NCBI GenBank assembly: GCA_002320815.1
Contig: DCLA01000118.1
Span: 63,720-127,719 of the forward strand
DNA length: 64,000 bases
Source: Myxococcales bacterium UBA1660
GTDB taxonomy: Bacteria; Myxococcota_A; Polyangia; Polyangiales; Houyiibacteriaceae
Reading direction: 5' to 3'
Shown piece by piece: positions 39,060 to 47,344 of the stretch. The notes under the pieces are model-generated. The model made no database searches, was not told where the DNA came from, and saw only the letters and a program-made list of their open reading frames with translations. The position numbers and the translations under genes are program-made. Positions within the stretch are counted from its first letter, which is position 1. Every line of letters begins with the position of its first letter.

Positions 39060-41438
39060 TCAGCCGATGGGCTGACAGCCGCCCGGCGTGCAGAGTTCGC
39101 CGGCGGCGCAGCACTCGCAGGACGAGAGACACGTCGTCGTCCCCGGCGCGCAGACGAGGGGCTCGCAGCTACCGAGCACGCAGGCCTCGCAGAGCCCGCA
39201 GCTGGGCACGCAGCTGCTGGGCTCGCACTCATAGTCGCCGGGATCCGCCGGAGCGGGCCGCTCGGCGCACACGAAGCCGGGGTCGCAGGTGCCGATGCAC
39301 TCGCCGCCGCAGCCGTCGGCTTCGCCGCAGGCGCGCCCCTCGCAGGAAGGCGTACAGGTGCACGAGAGTGGCGAGCCGGTGCAGCTCTCGCCGGTCCCGG
39401 TGCAGCGGGTTCCCGGCGCGCAGAGGCCGCCGCAGCCGTTCGAGGGTCGGTCCCCGCAAGCCCGGGTGGAGGGCGCGGTGCACGTGGGGGTGCAGCAGCC
39501 GGAGCCGGTGCAGGAGGCGCCCGCGGGGCACATCGTCCCGTTCGGACACGCGGGGCAGCCGGCGGGCTCGGCGGGGTCGGTCCCGCAGGCCAGCGACGCG
39601 GCCGGGTCGCACGCGGGGCAACAGGAGCCGCCCATGCAGCTCGTGCCACCGCTGCACATCGTGCCCGTACCGCAGCTCCGGCAGACGTTCCCGTCGGAGT
39701 CCACCTGGTCGGGGATGGCCACGCCGCAGGCCACGCTCGACCGAGCGGGACACGAGGGACAGCACGCCCCGCCACGACAGTCGGAGCCCGAGGGGCACAT
39801 GGTGCCGGTGCCGCAGTTGCGACAGACGCTCCCGCCGGCGACGACGTCGGGGATGTCCTCGCCGCAGGCCACGCTGCTCGCGCCCGCGCAGCCACCGCAG
39901 CACACGCGATTGGCCGCGCCGCTGGTCCCGGGGGGGTTGCGGCAGGAGGTGCCGCTCGGACAGCGGTTGCCGTAGCCGTTGCACTCGCGACAGGAGAGAT
40001 CGGGGATCTCCTCGCCGCAGTCGACGTCGCGGGCGGCGTCGCAGTTGTCGCAGCACATGCCCGAGGCGCCGCCGGTGCAGCTCGTGCCGCTCCCGCAGCC
40101 CATCGTGCCGTAGCCGGTGCACTCGCGGCAGACGTTGCCCGCCGCGTCGCGGACGTCGGGGATCGCCGTGCCGCAGGGGACCGAGGAGGCCGCCGGGCAG
40201 GCGTCGCAGCAGACGCGGTCGGTCGGGGCTCCGCCCCCCGGCGGGTCCACGCAGTCCAGACCGCCAGGACAGCTGTTGCCCACCCCGCCACAGCTCCGGC
40301 AGACCGCTCCGTCGGCGTTCGTCTGGTCCATCCGTGGCTCGCCGCAGGCGATGGAGCCGAGCCCGGGGCAGCGCGGACAGCACGACCCGTCGCGGCAGTC
40401 CTCGCCCCTCGGACAGAGGGTGCCGGTGCCGGCGCAGGTCGTCCCGCCCATGCAGGTGTCGGGCACGTCGACGCCGCACTCGACCATCCCCTCGGGGACG
40501 CACGTGTCGGTACAGGTGCACACCCCCTCGACGCACGCGCGGTCGTCGGCGCAGGGGCCGTCACAGAGCCCGCCGCAGCCATCGGACGCGCCGCAGGCGG
40601 CGTCCTCGGGGCACTCGGGGATGCACTCGCAGAGGCCGGTGTCGGGGTTGCACTCCTCGTTCGCGCCCGGACACTCGGCCACGCAGAAGCCGCCGCAGCC
40701 ATCGGGCTCGCCGCAGGCACCACCGGCCGAACAATGGGGGACGCAGACGCAGCGGTTCGCGATGCAACGCTCGGGCGGAGCGCAGGCCGGGTCGCAGTCA
40801 CAGGTCTCGACGCAGCTCCCGTTCTGGCAGACCTCCCCCGGGTCGCACTCGACCCCGAAGCAGGGGTTCTCGAGGCACTCGCCGGCCCGGCAGAACTCGC
40901 CCTCGGCACAGGTCACGCCCTCGCAGGCCGACCGCGGCGTGCAGGTGAAGTGGCAGGCCGCGTCGTCCCCGCAGCTCGCGGCGCAGGGGTCGATGTCGGC
41001 GCAGGCCCCGCGGGAGGGGTCGCAGTACTGACCGTCGGGACACGCCACGCCTTCGCAGGCGACCGGGAGACATCCCGCGAAGCACTCGCCGGCGACGCAG
41101 GTCTCGTCCGCAGCACAGATGACGTCGGCGCAGGGGTCCACCAGGTCGACGCAGACCGCGCGGCAGCGGTCGTCGGGGTCTTCGCAGGGGTTGTCCGTCG
41201 CGCAGGGATCGGGCTGACAGACGCCCCCGAAGCAGAGGAGGCCCGCGGGGCAGTCGAGGTCCGAACCGCAGGTCGGCGGTCCGCCGTCCCGGGGGGCCGC
41301 GTCGGCGTCCACCGGCGGACTGGCGTCCGTGGTGGCGTCGACCTCGCCGCCGCCGCCGTCCGCGGGCATGACGTCGTCACCCCCGCAGTCGCACGCCGAG
41401 AACACCAGGAGAGAGGAGACCAGGACCCACCGATTCAT
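39060..41438 (-). CDS. Very large Cys-rich repeat lipoprotein
   Basis: 792 residues from ATG 41438. Lipoprotein signal MNRWVLVSSLLVFSACDCGG, an Asp/Ala linker, then two kinds of Cys modules. Residues about 60-330 are short EGF/TIL-like units (ACEGVTCAEGEFCRAGECL; EPDGCGGFC). From about 330 come some seven longer units of 40-55 residues with the pattern CxxC-(10)-ACG-xxIPD-(n)-VCRxC-xGTxCxxGxxCxGGxCC. Nearly all of the protein is disulfide-compatible. It is most likely a rigid, protease-resistant surface or outer-membrane-attached protein. No named family fits the long module. Confidence 0.75.
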   Translation of the reverse strand: MNRWVLVSSLLVFSACDCGGDDVMPADGGGGEVDATTDASPPVDADAAPRDGGPPTCGSDLDCPAGLLCFGGVCQPDPCATDNPCEDPDDRCRAVCVDLVDPCADVICAADETCVAGECFAGCLPVACEGVACPDGQYCDPSRGACADIDPCAASCGDDAACHFTCTPRSACEGVTCAEGEFCRAGECLENPCFGVECDPGEVCQNGSCVETCDCDPACAPPERCIANRCVCVPHCSAGGACGEPDGCGGFCVAECPGANEECNPDTGLCECIPECPEDAACGASDGCGGLCDGPCADDRACVEGVCTCTDTCVPEGMVECGVDVPDTCMGGTTCAGTGTLCPRGEDCRDGSCCPRCPGLGSIACGEPRMDQTNADGAVCRSCGGVGNSCPGGLDCVDPPGGGAPTDRVCCDACPAASSVPCGTAIPDVRDAAGNVCRECTGYGTMGCGSGTSCTGGASGMCCDNCDAARDVDCGEEIPDLSCRECNGYGNRCPSGTSCRNPPGTSGAANRVCCGGCAGASSVACGEDIPDVVAGGSVCRNCGTGTMCPSGSDCRGGACCPSCPARSSVACGVAIPDQVDSDGNVCRSCGTGTMCSGGTSCMGGSCCPACDPAASLACGTDPAEPAGCPACPNGTMCPAGASCTGSGCCTPTCTAPSTRACGDRPSNGCGGLCAPGTRCTGTGESCTGSPLSCTCTPSCEGRACGEADGCGGECIGTCDPGFVCAERPAPADPGDYECEPSSCVPSCGLCEACVLGSCEPLVCAPGTTTCLSSCECCAAGELCTPGGCQPIG

Positions 41439-41564
41439 ACCCACGAGTCACCATCGCTCGGATCGGCCTTTCATGAACGACGTTCGTAGTTGGGGACCCC
41501 TTTTGTTACACGTTGGACACGCGAATTACGGGTTCTGGCGCTCTTCTACAGCATGAGCGAAAAC

Positions 41565-42962
41565 TCACTCCGTCCCCGTGTGGTGCACCGCAGCAATCGT
41601 GGCTCGCGCCCGGTCCCGCAGCGCGTCCAGCGAGCCCTCCACGAGCTCGGCCTCGTGGACCCGGGGGACCCCGTCGACCCACACCGTCCGGACGTCCTCC
41701 CGGCCGGCACCGTAGAGCAGCCAGGCGGTGGGATCCTCGCCGAGGCCCAGTGCCGGGAAGTCGGCGCCATCGAGGAGGACCAGGTCCGCGCGTTTGCCCA
41801 CGGCGAGGGAGCCGGTCTCGGCCGCCCAGCCGAGCGCGCGGGCACCACCCAGGGTTGCCAGCTCGAGGACCTCCCGCGGCCGCAGCGAGAGTTCGCCGGT
41901 ATCGGCGACCTGAACCGAGTGGAAGAGCCGCATCACGGCGAACATGTCCGGCTCGCCGCCCAGGGCGCCGTCGGTACCGAGGCCGATGCGATCGCCGGCG
42001 AGCGCGTAGTGCGCGGCGCGGGTGAGACCGAAGCCGACCCGGTGCTCGGTGATGGGGGTGAGCGAGAGGGCGGCGCCCGACGCCGCGATGGCGCGCAGCT
42101 CGTCGGGCTGGGCGCGGGTCGCGTGGACCACCTCCATGTCGCGCCCGAGGAGGTCCCGGGCGATGAGCGCGCGGAGCTGCGCCGGGCCGTTGTCGCCGCT
42201 CACGTGGGTGGCGATGGGGATCCCCATCTCCCGGGCGCGTCCGAGTTCCGTGAGGGCCACCTGCCAGGCGGCAGGGTCGTCGGCGGAGGGCGTCCGCCAG
42301 CCGAGCCCGACCTCGACCGGGGCGGACGCGACGAGGCTCGCAACCGCGTCCATGTCGATGGCGTCGGTGGCCGCCATGCCGTCGTGGGGTCCGTAGAGAT
42401 AGCGCGCCCGGAGCCCGCTCTCGGCGAGCGCCGCCACCGCCGCCTCGGCGTCCGCGAGGCGCTGCACGTTGTCCGAGTGCGCGACCGAGCCCGTGATGCC
42501 GCCGAGGAGCTGCAGGGCCGCACCGTAGGCGGTTCCCACGCCCATGTCCTCGGGTCGATAGGCCGCGCCGAGGGTCTCGGTGAGCGGGAAGTAGCGGCTG
42601 GCCTCGCCGCGCCCGAAGAGGCCCAGCATGGGCATGAGCCAGAGGTGGGCGTGGGTGTCCACGAAGCCCGGGAGGAGCACTTGGCCTCGGGCGTCGACCA
42701 CGGTGGCCCCGGCGGGCGGCGCGAGCCGTCGGCCGATCGCCGCGATGCGCCCGTCCTGAACCACCACCTCGCCGTCGGGCACGTCGGGGGCGCCGGGTTC
42801 GAGGGGGAGCACGTAGGCGCCCCGGACGTGGAAGGTCCCAGTAGGTACGGCGCCGCGCGGCGGCACGCCGGAGCCCGCCGGTGGGGCCGGGCGCGCGCCC
42901 GCACCGCAGCCGAGGGCCGCGGCGCCCAGCCCGCCCAGGAAGCGACGGCGACCGAAGGTCAT
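41565..42962 (-). CDS. Tat-exported amidohydrolase lipoprotein
   Basis: 465 residues. N-terminus GRRRFLGGLGAAALGCGAG has the Tat motif and a lipobox. Metal-dependent amidohydrolase: PGFVDTHAHLWLMP near residue 100 supplies the two His, later IATHVSGDNG, the VVHATRAQPDEL His and LGTDGALGGEPD Asp. The end has the domain GKRADLVLLDG typical of imidazolonepropionase/TRZ-ATZ relatives. It overlaps the preceding aldo/keto reductase by ATGA and is the last gene of the LacI-led operon. Substrate unknown. Confidence 0.85.
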   Translation of the reverse strand: MTFGRRRFLGGLGAAALGCGAGARPAPPAGSGVPPRGAVPTGTFHVRGAYVLPLEPGAPDVPDGEVVVQDGRIAAIGRRLAPPAGATVVDARGQVLLPGFVDTHAHLWLMPMLGLFGRGEASRYFPLTETLGAAYRPEDMGVGTAYGAALQLLGGITGSVAHSDNVQRLADAEAAVAALAESGLRARYLYGPHDGMAATDAIDMDAVASLVASAPVEVGLGWRTPSADDPAAWQVALTELGRAREMGIPIATHVSGDNGPAQLRALIARDLLGRDMEVVHATRAQPDELRAIAASGAALSLTPITEHRVGFGLTRAAHYALAGDRIGLGTDGALGGEPDMFAVMRLFHSVQVADTGELSLRPREVLELATLGGARALGWAAETGSLAVGKRADLVLLDGADFPALGLGEDPTAWLLYGAGREDVRTVWVDGVPRVHEAELVEGSLDALRDRARATIAAVHHTGTE

Positions 42963-43885
42963 CCGCCCGTGATGGCGTCGACGGCCCGGCGCTCCTCGTC
43001 GGTGAGCTCCCAGCTCGCCGCCTTGGCGTTGCCGTGGATCTGCTCCGGCTTGGTCGCGCCGGCGATCACCGAAGCCACCGCCGGGTGCGCCAGGAGCCAG
43101 GAGAAGGCCAGCTCGAGGATGGTGTGGTCCCGCTCCTCCGCGAAGGCGATCAGCTTCTCGACGATGTCGAGGTTCTCGTCGGTGAGCAGCGAGTCCCCCA
43201 TACCGGCGAACTTGCTGTCCTTCCCCGCGTTCAGGCGGGACCCCTCGGGGACCTTCCCCTTGCGGTACTTGCCGGTCAGCAGACCACTCTTCAGCGGGAA
43301 GTAGGGCACGAAGGCGATGTCGAGCTCCTGGCAGGCAGCGAGCACGCCCTCCTTCTCCGGCGCGCGGTGGAGCAGGCTGTACTCGTTCTGGACCGCGACG
43401 AAGCGCGACCCCGAGTCCACCTTCTCGGCCTCCGCGAGCTGGGCCGCGGAGAAGTTCGAGCAGGCGATCTCGCGGACCTTGCCGGCGGCGACCAGCTCGC
43501 TCAGCAGCCCGAGGGTGTCGGCGATGGGCGTGCTGGGGTCCGGCTGGTGCAGGTAGTAGAGGTCGATGCGGTCGGTGCCGAGGCGCTTCAAGCTGCCCTC
43601 GATCTGCTCGCGGAGGTAGGCGGGCGCGCCGCCGCCCTCGTCGATGCCCATCCCGGCCTTGGAGGCGATGAGGATCTGATCGCGGCGATCGCCGAGGGCC
43701 TTGCCGAGCATGGTCTCGCTCTCGCCCTCGCCGTAGACGTCGGCGGTGTCGAAGAGGGTGATGCCGGCGTCGAGGGCGGCGTCGACGACCTTCTGGGTCT
43801 GGGCCTGGTCGATGTGCCAGCCGAAGTTGTTGCAGCCGAGTCCGACGGCGGAGACGGAGAGGGAACCGATCGTGTTGGTCTTCAT
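42959..43885 (-). CDS. Aldo/keto reductase
   Basis: 308 residues. Tetrad: Asp and Tyr in ITLFDTADVYGEGESE, Lys in LIASKAGMG, His in DLYYLHQPDPS. C-terminal cofactor site SVIAGATKPEQIHGNAKA. No signal peptide, so cytoplasmic, unlike its upstream neighbour. Resembles the YajO/Gcy-like AKR groups acting on sugars and aldehydes. In the middle of the LacI operon with a 45-base gap to the upstream gene and an ATGA overlap to the amidohydrolase. Confidence 0.86.
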   Translation of the reverse strand: MKTNTIGSLSVSAVGLGCNNFGWHIDQAQTQKVVDAALDAGITLFDTADVYGEGESETMLGKALGDRRDQILIASKAGMGIDEGGGAPAYLREQIEGSLKRLGTDRIDLYYLHQPDPSTPIADTLGLLSELVAAGKVREIACSNFSAAQLAEAEKVDSGSRFVAVQNEYSLLHRAPEKEGVLAACQELDIAFVPYFPLKSGLLTGKYRKGKVPEGSRLNAGKDSKFAGMGDSLLTDENLDIVEKLIAFAEERDHTILELAFSWLLAHPAVASVIAGATKPEQIHGNAKAASWELTDEERRAVDAITGG

Positions 43886-43930
43886 GGGTCTTCTACTTCT
43901 TCTGATTCTCGGGGTCGGGGGGAGTGGGGG

Positions 43931-45100
43931 TCAGGCGGGGGTCGGCGCGTCGGCGTGCATCAACCCCTCGGCGCGGAGATCGCTCCAGAAGGCCTCGGGG
44001 ATGGCGACGTCCATGGACGCGCGGTTCTTGCGCACCTGGTCGGCGTTCCGGGCGCCGGGGATGGTCGCGAAGACCACGTCGGGGGCGGTGGTGAACTGCA
44101 GGGACGCGGTGCGGAGATCCACCGAGTGGCGCGCGGCGACGGCGTTCAGGCGCTCACGCCTCTGCGCGATGGCCGCGGGGACCGTCTCACCGTAGAGCCA
44201 GTGTTCGGTGCCCGCGAGGTAGCCGGCGCCGAGCGGCGCGCCGACGATGACGCCGACCTCCTTCTCCCGGCAAACCGGGAAGAGCCGCTGGAGGGCGTCC
44301 TCGTGCTCCATCAGCGAGTACTGGCAGGCCTGGAGGATCACGTCGGGGTCGGCGTTCTCCATCGCGGCCAGCGCCGGCTCGATGTCGTTGACGCCCATGC
44401 CCCAGCCGCGGATGAGGCCTTCCTCGCGGAGACGGGTGAGCTCGGGCATCGCGCCGTCCATGGCCACGCGGAGCTGAGCCTCGTAGTCGTCCAGGTCGGT
44501 GTTGCTGGGGGCCAGGTCGTGGATCAGGACGATGTCGATCTTGGGCACGCCCAGGCGCTGCAGGCTGTCCTCGATGGACTTGCGGACCCCCTCGGCGGTG
44601 TAGTCGTAGCGGTGGCCGAAGTGGTTCTCGTCCATCCAGATGCCGATCTGCCCGGCATCGGCGTCGGGGTAGAGGACCCGGCCGACCTTGGTGGAGAGCA
44701 GGTATTCGGAGGGGTCCTTGTCATCGAGGAAGTTCCCGAGCCGCCGCTCGCTCAGACCGAGCCCATACCAGGGCGAGGTGTCGAAGTAGCGGACCCCCGC
44801 CTCCCAGGCGGCCTCGAGCATCCCGTAGGCGGTCTCGTCGGAGGTGGCCTGGAAGACGCTGCCGAGCTGGGTGCCGCCCACCCCGAGCTTCTGGCCCGGC
44901 GGGTCCAGCGGCGCGCTCCCGGCGCGGCCGATGGCGAGCGGACGCTCGGGCGGCGCGGCGGCCGGAGTCGAGCTCGAGGTCGAGGTCGGCGCCGGGGTGG
45001 TGGTCGCCGGGGGCGTGGAGCCGGCGCAGGCGGCCAGAGGCGCCGCGGCCATGGCGGCGCTCGAGCGGAGGAGGAAGGAGCGGCGATTGGAGGAAGTCAT
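43931..45100 (-). CDS. Exported aldo/keto reductase lipoprotein (Tat plus lipobox)
   Basis: 389 residues. SNRRSFLLRSSAAMAAAPLA followed by ACAG: a twin-arginine motif and a lipobox. After a Pro/Thr/Ser linker the AKR barrel has GVRYFDTSPWYGLGLSERRL (Asp, Tyr), YLLSTKVGRVL (Lys) and IDIVLIHDLAP (His), like D-threo-aldose (fucose) dehydrogenases. An NADP enzyme outside the inner membrane would have to be exported with its cofactor, as glucose-fructose oxidoreductase is. It overlaps the LacI regulator stop by ATGA. Confidence 0.82.
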   Translation of the reverse strand: MTSSNRRSFLLRSSAAMAAAPLAACAGSTPPATTTPAPTSTSSSTPAAAPPERPLAIGRAGSAPLDPPGQKLGVGGTQLGSVFQATSDETAYGMLEAAWEAGVRYFDTSPWYGLGLSERRLGNFLDDKDPSEYLLSTKVGRVLYPDADAGQIGIWMDENHFGHRYDYTAEGVRKSIEDSLQRLGVPKIDIVLIHDLAPSNTDLDDYEAQLRVAMDGAMPELTRLREEGLIRGWGMGVNDIEPALAAMENADPDVILQACQYSLMEHEDALQRLFPVCREKEVGVIVGAPLGAGYLAGTEHWLYGETVPAAIAQRRERLNAVAARHSVDLRTASLQFTTAPDVVFATIPGARNADQVRKNRASMDVAIPEAFWSDLRAEGLMHADAPTPA

Positions 45101-46128
45101 CGGGGGGCTTTCTGGGCGCTCGGGGGCGCGCTGGTGGAGTCGCGGACGACGAGCTCGGTCGCGAGGAGGAAGTCCTCCGGAGCGCCGTCGCCGCAGAGTT
45201 CGTGGAGGGTCGCCATCGCGCGGCGGCCGAGCTCCCGGGCGTCCTGACGCACGGTGGTGAGCGGCGGCACGAGCAGGCGCGCGATGGGCAGGTCGTCGAA
45301 GCCGGTGACGCTCAGATCGCCGGGCACTTCGATGTCGAGGTCCCGGGCGGCCAGGAGCACACCGGTGGCGGTGGAGTCGTTGTAGGCCACGATGGCCGTG
45401 GCCCCATCGCGAACCAGCCCGGGGAGGAGCCGGCGGGCCTCCGCGAGGTCGGAGCCGGCCACGCTCGCGTCCGGGGCCTCGAGCTCGCCGTGCGCGGTGC
45501 GGGCCTCGAGACCCGCGGCGCTCATGGCGTCCCGGTAGCCGAGCTCGCGCGCAGCGTCGGTCGCCGGGCGGCTCCGGACCCCGAGGTACACGATGTGTCG
45601 ATGCCCGAGCTCGATGAGGTGTTCGGTGGCGACCCGGGCGCCCGCGCGGTTGTCCACGGCGATGGTCGGCAGCCCCAGGGGCCCCTCGGCCTCGGGGTTG
45701 ACCAGGACGGTGGGGAGGCCTTCGAGGGCGTGCCGGGTCCCGGGATCCATCGCCGTCGACGCCAACGCGACCCCATCGACCTGGTAGCCGCGGAAGAGAT
45801 CCACCGCGCCCCGTTCGCGCTCCGGGCGCCGATGGCTCGAGCTGAGGAGCACCGTGAGCCCCAGCCGCTCGGCCTCGGTCTCGAAGCCGCGGATGAGACG
45901 CGCGAAGTAGGGATCCCCGAAGGACGCGACCACGAAGGCCACGGTGTGGGTCCGCTGGGCCCGGAGCCCCCGCGCGAGCGTGTTGGGCCGGTAGCCCATC
46001 TCCTCGGCGAGCGCCTTCACTCGCGCTCGCGTCTCCGCGCTGATCACCGGGTTGTCCCGGAGCGCCCGCGAGACGGTCGAGTGCGCCAAGCCGGCGCGTC
46101 GGGCGATGTCTTTGATGGAGGGCGGCAT
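45097..46128 (-). CDS. LacI-family transcriptional regulator
   Basis: 343 residues. HTH PSIKDIARRAGLAHSTVSRA, hinge LARGLRAQRT, then a periplasmic-binding-like sugar domain ending LATELVVRDSTS. It is the first gene of a four-gene operon with two aldo/keto reductases and an amidohydrolase, all transcribed leftwards, so it probably autoregulates this operon in response to a sugar-type ligand. The inverted repeat at 46148-46162 upstream is a candidate operator. Confidence 0.9.
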   Translation of the reverse strand: MPPSIKDIARRAGLAHSTVSRALRDNPVISAETRARVKALAEEMGYRPNTLARGLRAQRTHTVAFVVASFGDPYFARLIRGFETEAERLGLTVLLSSSHRRPERERGAVDLFRGYQVDGVALASTAMDPGTRHALEGLPTVLVNPEAEGPLGLPTIAVDNRAGARVATEHLIELGHRHIVYLGVRSRPATDAARELGYRDAMSAAGLEARTAHGELEAPDASVAGSDLAEARRLLPGLVRDGATAIVAYNDSTATGVLLAARDLDIEVPGDLSVTGFDDLPIARLLVPPLTTVRQDARELGRRAMATLHELCGDGAPEDFLLATELVVRDSTSAPPSAQKAPR

Positions 46129-46147
46129 GGAGGCGTCGATGGGCTGA

Positions 46148-46167
46148 TGTCCCTGATGGACACGTGT
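46148..46167. promoter_or_regulatory. Operator-like inverted repeats upstream of lacI-type gene
   Basis: TGTCC (46148-46152) and GGACA (46158-46162) are inverted around a 5-base spacer, and the palindrome ACACGTGT (46160-46167) overlaps the right half. They lie 20-40 bases before the regulator ATG (46128), where an autoregulatory LacI-family site is usual. Confidence 0.4.
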
Positions 46168-46305
46168 GCATGACGCCTCGAGGCACCCTACCGTTACCTC
46201 GGTTGGCCCGCCGCGCAGAGGGATCGGACCGTTGCTCCCAGGCTCCGGCCCACACCGGGGGCACGCGCCGGCCCCGGTGTGTCCGGCGACCTCCCCGGCG
46301 ATCGA

Positions 46306-47268
46306 TCAGGGGCAGTTGCCCGAGGTCACCGTGTCGCCCGCGGTGGGGCGGCCGACCTCGGAGAACGTGAGCTGGATCGTCTGGCAGTAGATCTCCGTCG
46401 GGCAGTCGCCGCGGAGCTCTTGGTGCAGGTGCGGTCCCGTCGAGTAGCCGGTGGAGCCCGAGTGCCCGATGAGCTGACCGCGCGCCACGGCCTGGCCGAC
46501 GGCGACGTCCACCGCGTTCAGGTGCTTGTACGCGGTGGTGTTCCCGTCGGCGTGCTGGAGGATGATCCAGTTGGCGTAGGGACCACAGGTCGATCCGCCG
46601 CCGTCGTAGCAATCGTCGCCGGGGCGGGTGTCGGCGCGGATGGCGGTGACCAGCCCCGCTCGCATCGCGTGGACGGGGGTGTTCAGGGCCACGCCGAAGT
46701 CGTAGGCGTACATCGTGCGGCCCGTGTGACTCAGGGAGCCACCGGGCGCCTGGGTCACCCGAGCGGAGAAGCCGCACGCGAAGGGTAGATAGTAGCCGAG
46801 GTCCGGCGGCGAGAGCGGCTCGGTGGTGCACTCCGCGTAGTCGGCGTGGACGTAGCCCTCCCCGGCCGCGACCCGGACCTGGTACCAGCGGTCGCTGGTC
46901 CCGACGGTCTCACCGCTCACGACGTCCGAGACCTCCAGCACCATCCCGTCGAAGACGCGGCCGATGGGCTCCATCGAGGTCGTCGCGTCGGGCCGGACGT
47001 TGAGGAAGAGACCGGGCATCACCCGGACCTGGACCCGCGCGCAGTCCGTCGTCCCCACGGGCGGCCCGCCATCCGGCGACCCGGCGTCGGGCGACCCGGC
47101 GTCGGAGCTCCCACCGTCCACCGGGCCGATGGCCCCGTCGTCCATCGGCGCGGCGTCCGGGGTCTCCATGGAGGCGGCCCCATCCCGACGTCGACTCTCG
47201 AGGGCCGTCTCCTCGCAGCCCGCCGAGGCGAGCGCGAGGGCCAGCACGGAAAGGAGCATGGAGCGCAT
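46306..47268 (-). CDS. M23-family metallopeptidase lipoprotein with SH3-like region
   Basis: 320 residues from ATG 47268. Lipoprotein signal MRSMLLSVLALALASAGC, then a DAGSPDAGSPDGG linker. Residues about 80-150 have SH3-like LFLNVRPDATTSMEPIGRVF with WYQVRVAAGEGYVHADYAEC. The LytM/M23 domain has HTGRTMYAYDFGV (His, Asp), YKHLN and GHSGSTGYSTGPHLHQEL (HLH). Zinc endopeptidase on peptidoglycan cross-bridges. All metal ligands are present. Divergent from the cytochrome-like gene. Confidence 0.87.
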   Translation of the reverse strand: MRSMLLSVLALALASAGCEETALESRRRDGAASMETPDAAPMDDGAIGPVDGGSSDAGSPDAGSPDGGPPVGTTDCARVQVRVMPGLFLNVRPDATTSMEPIGRVFDGMVLEVSDVVSGETVGTSDRWYQVRVAAGEGYVHADYAECTTEPLSPPDLGYYLPFACGFSARVTQAPGGSLSHTGRTMYAYDFGVALNTPVHAMRAGLVTAIRADTRPGDDCYDGGGSTCGPYANWIILQHADGNTTAYKHLNAVDVAVGQAVARGQLIGHSGSTGYSTGPHLHQELRGDCPTEIYCQTIQLTFSEVGRPTAGDTVTSGNCP

Positions 47269-47344
47269 GCCCCCAGGATGAGCCACCCGAAACACGAACG
47301 AAAGACTCGGGCCCCTCCTTTCTGGGGGCCTTGCCATCCATGGC

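Noticed and set aside
39368..40948. 526-codon Arg-rich plus-strand frame
   Set aside because: Antisense of the Cys-rich lipoprotein; the Arg/Ser richness follows from the complementary Cys/Gly codons.
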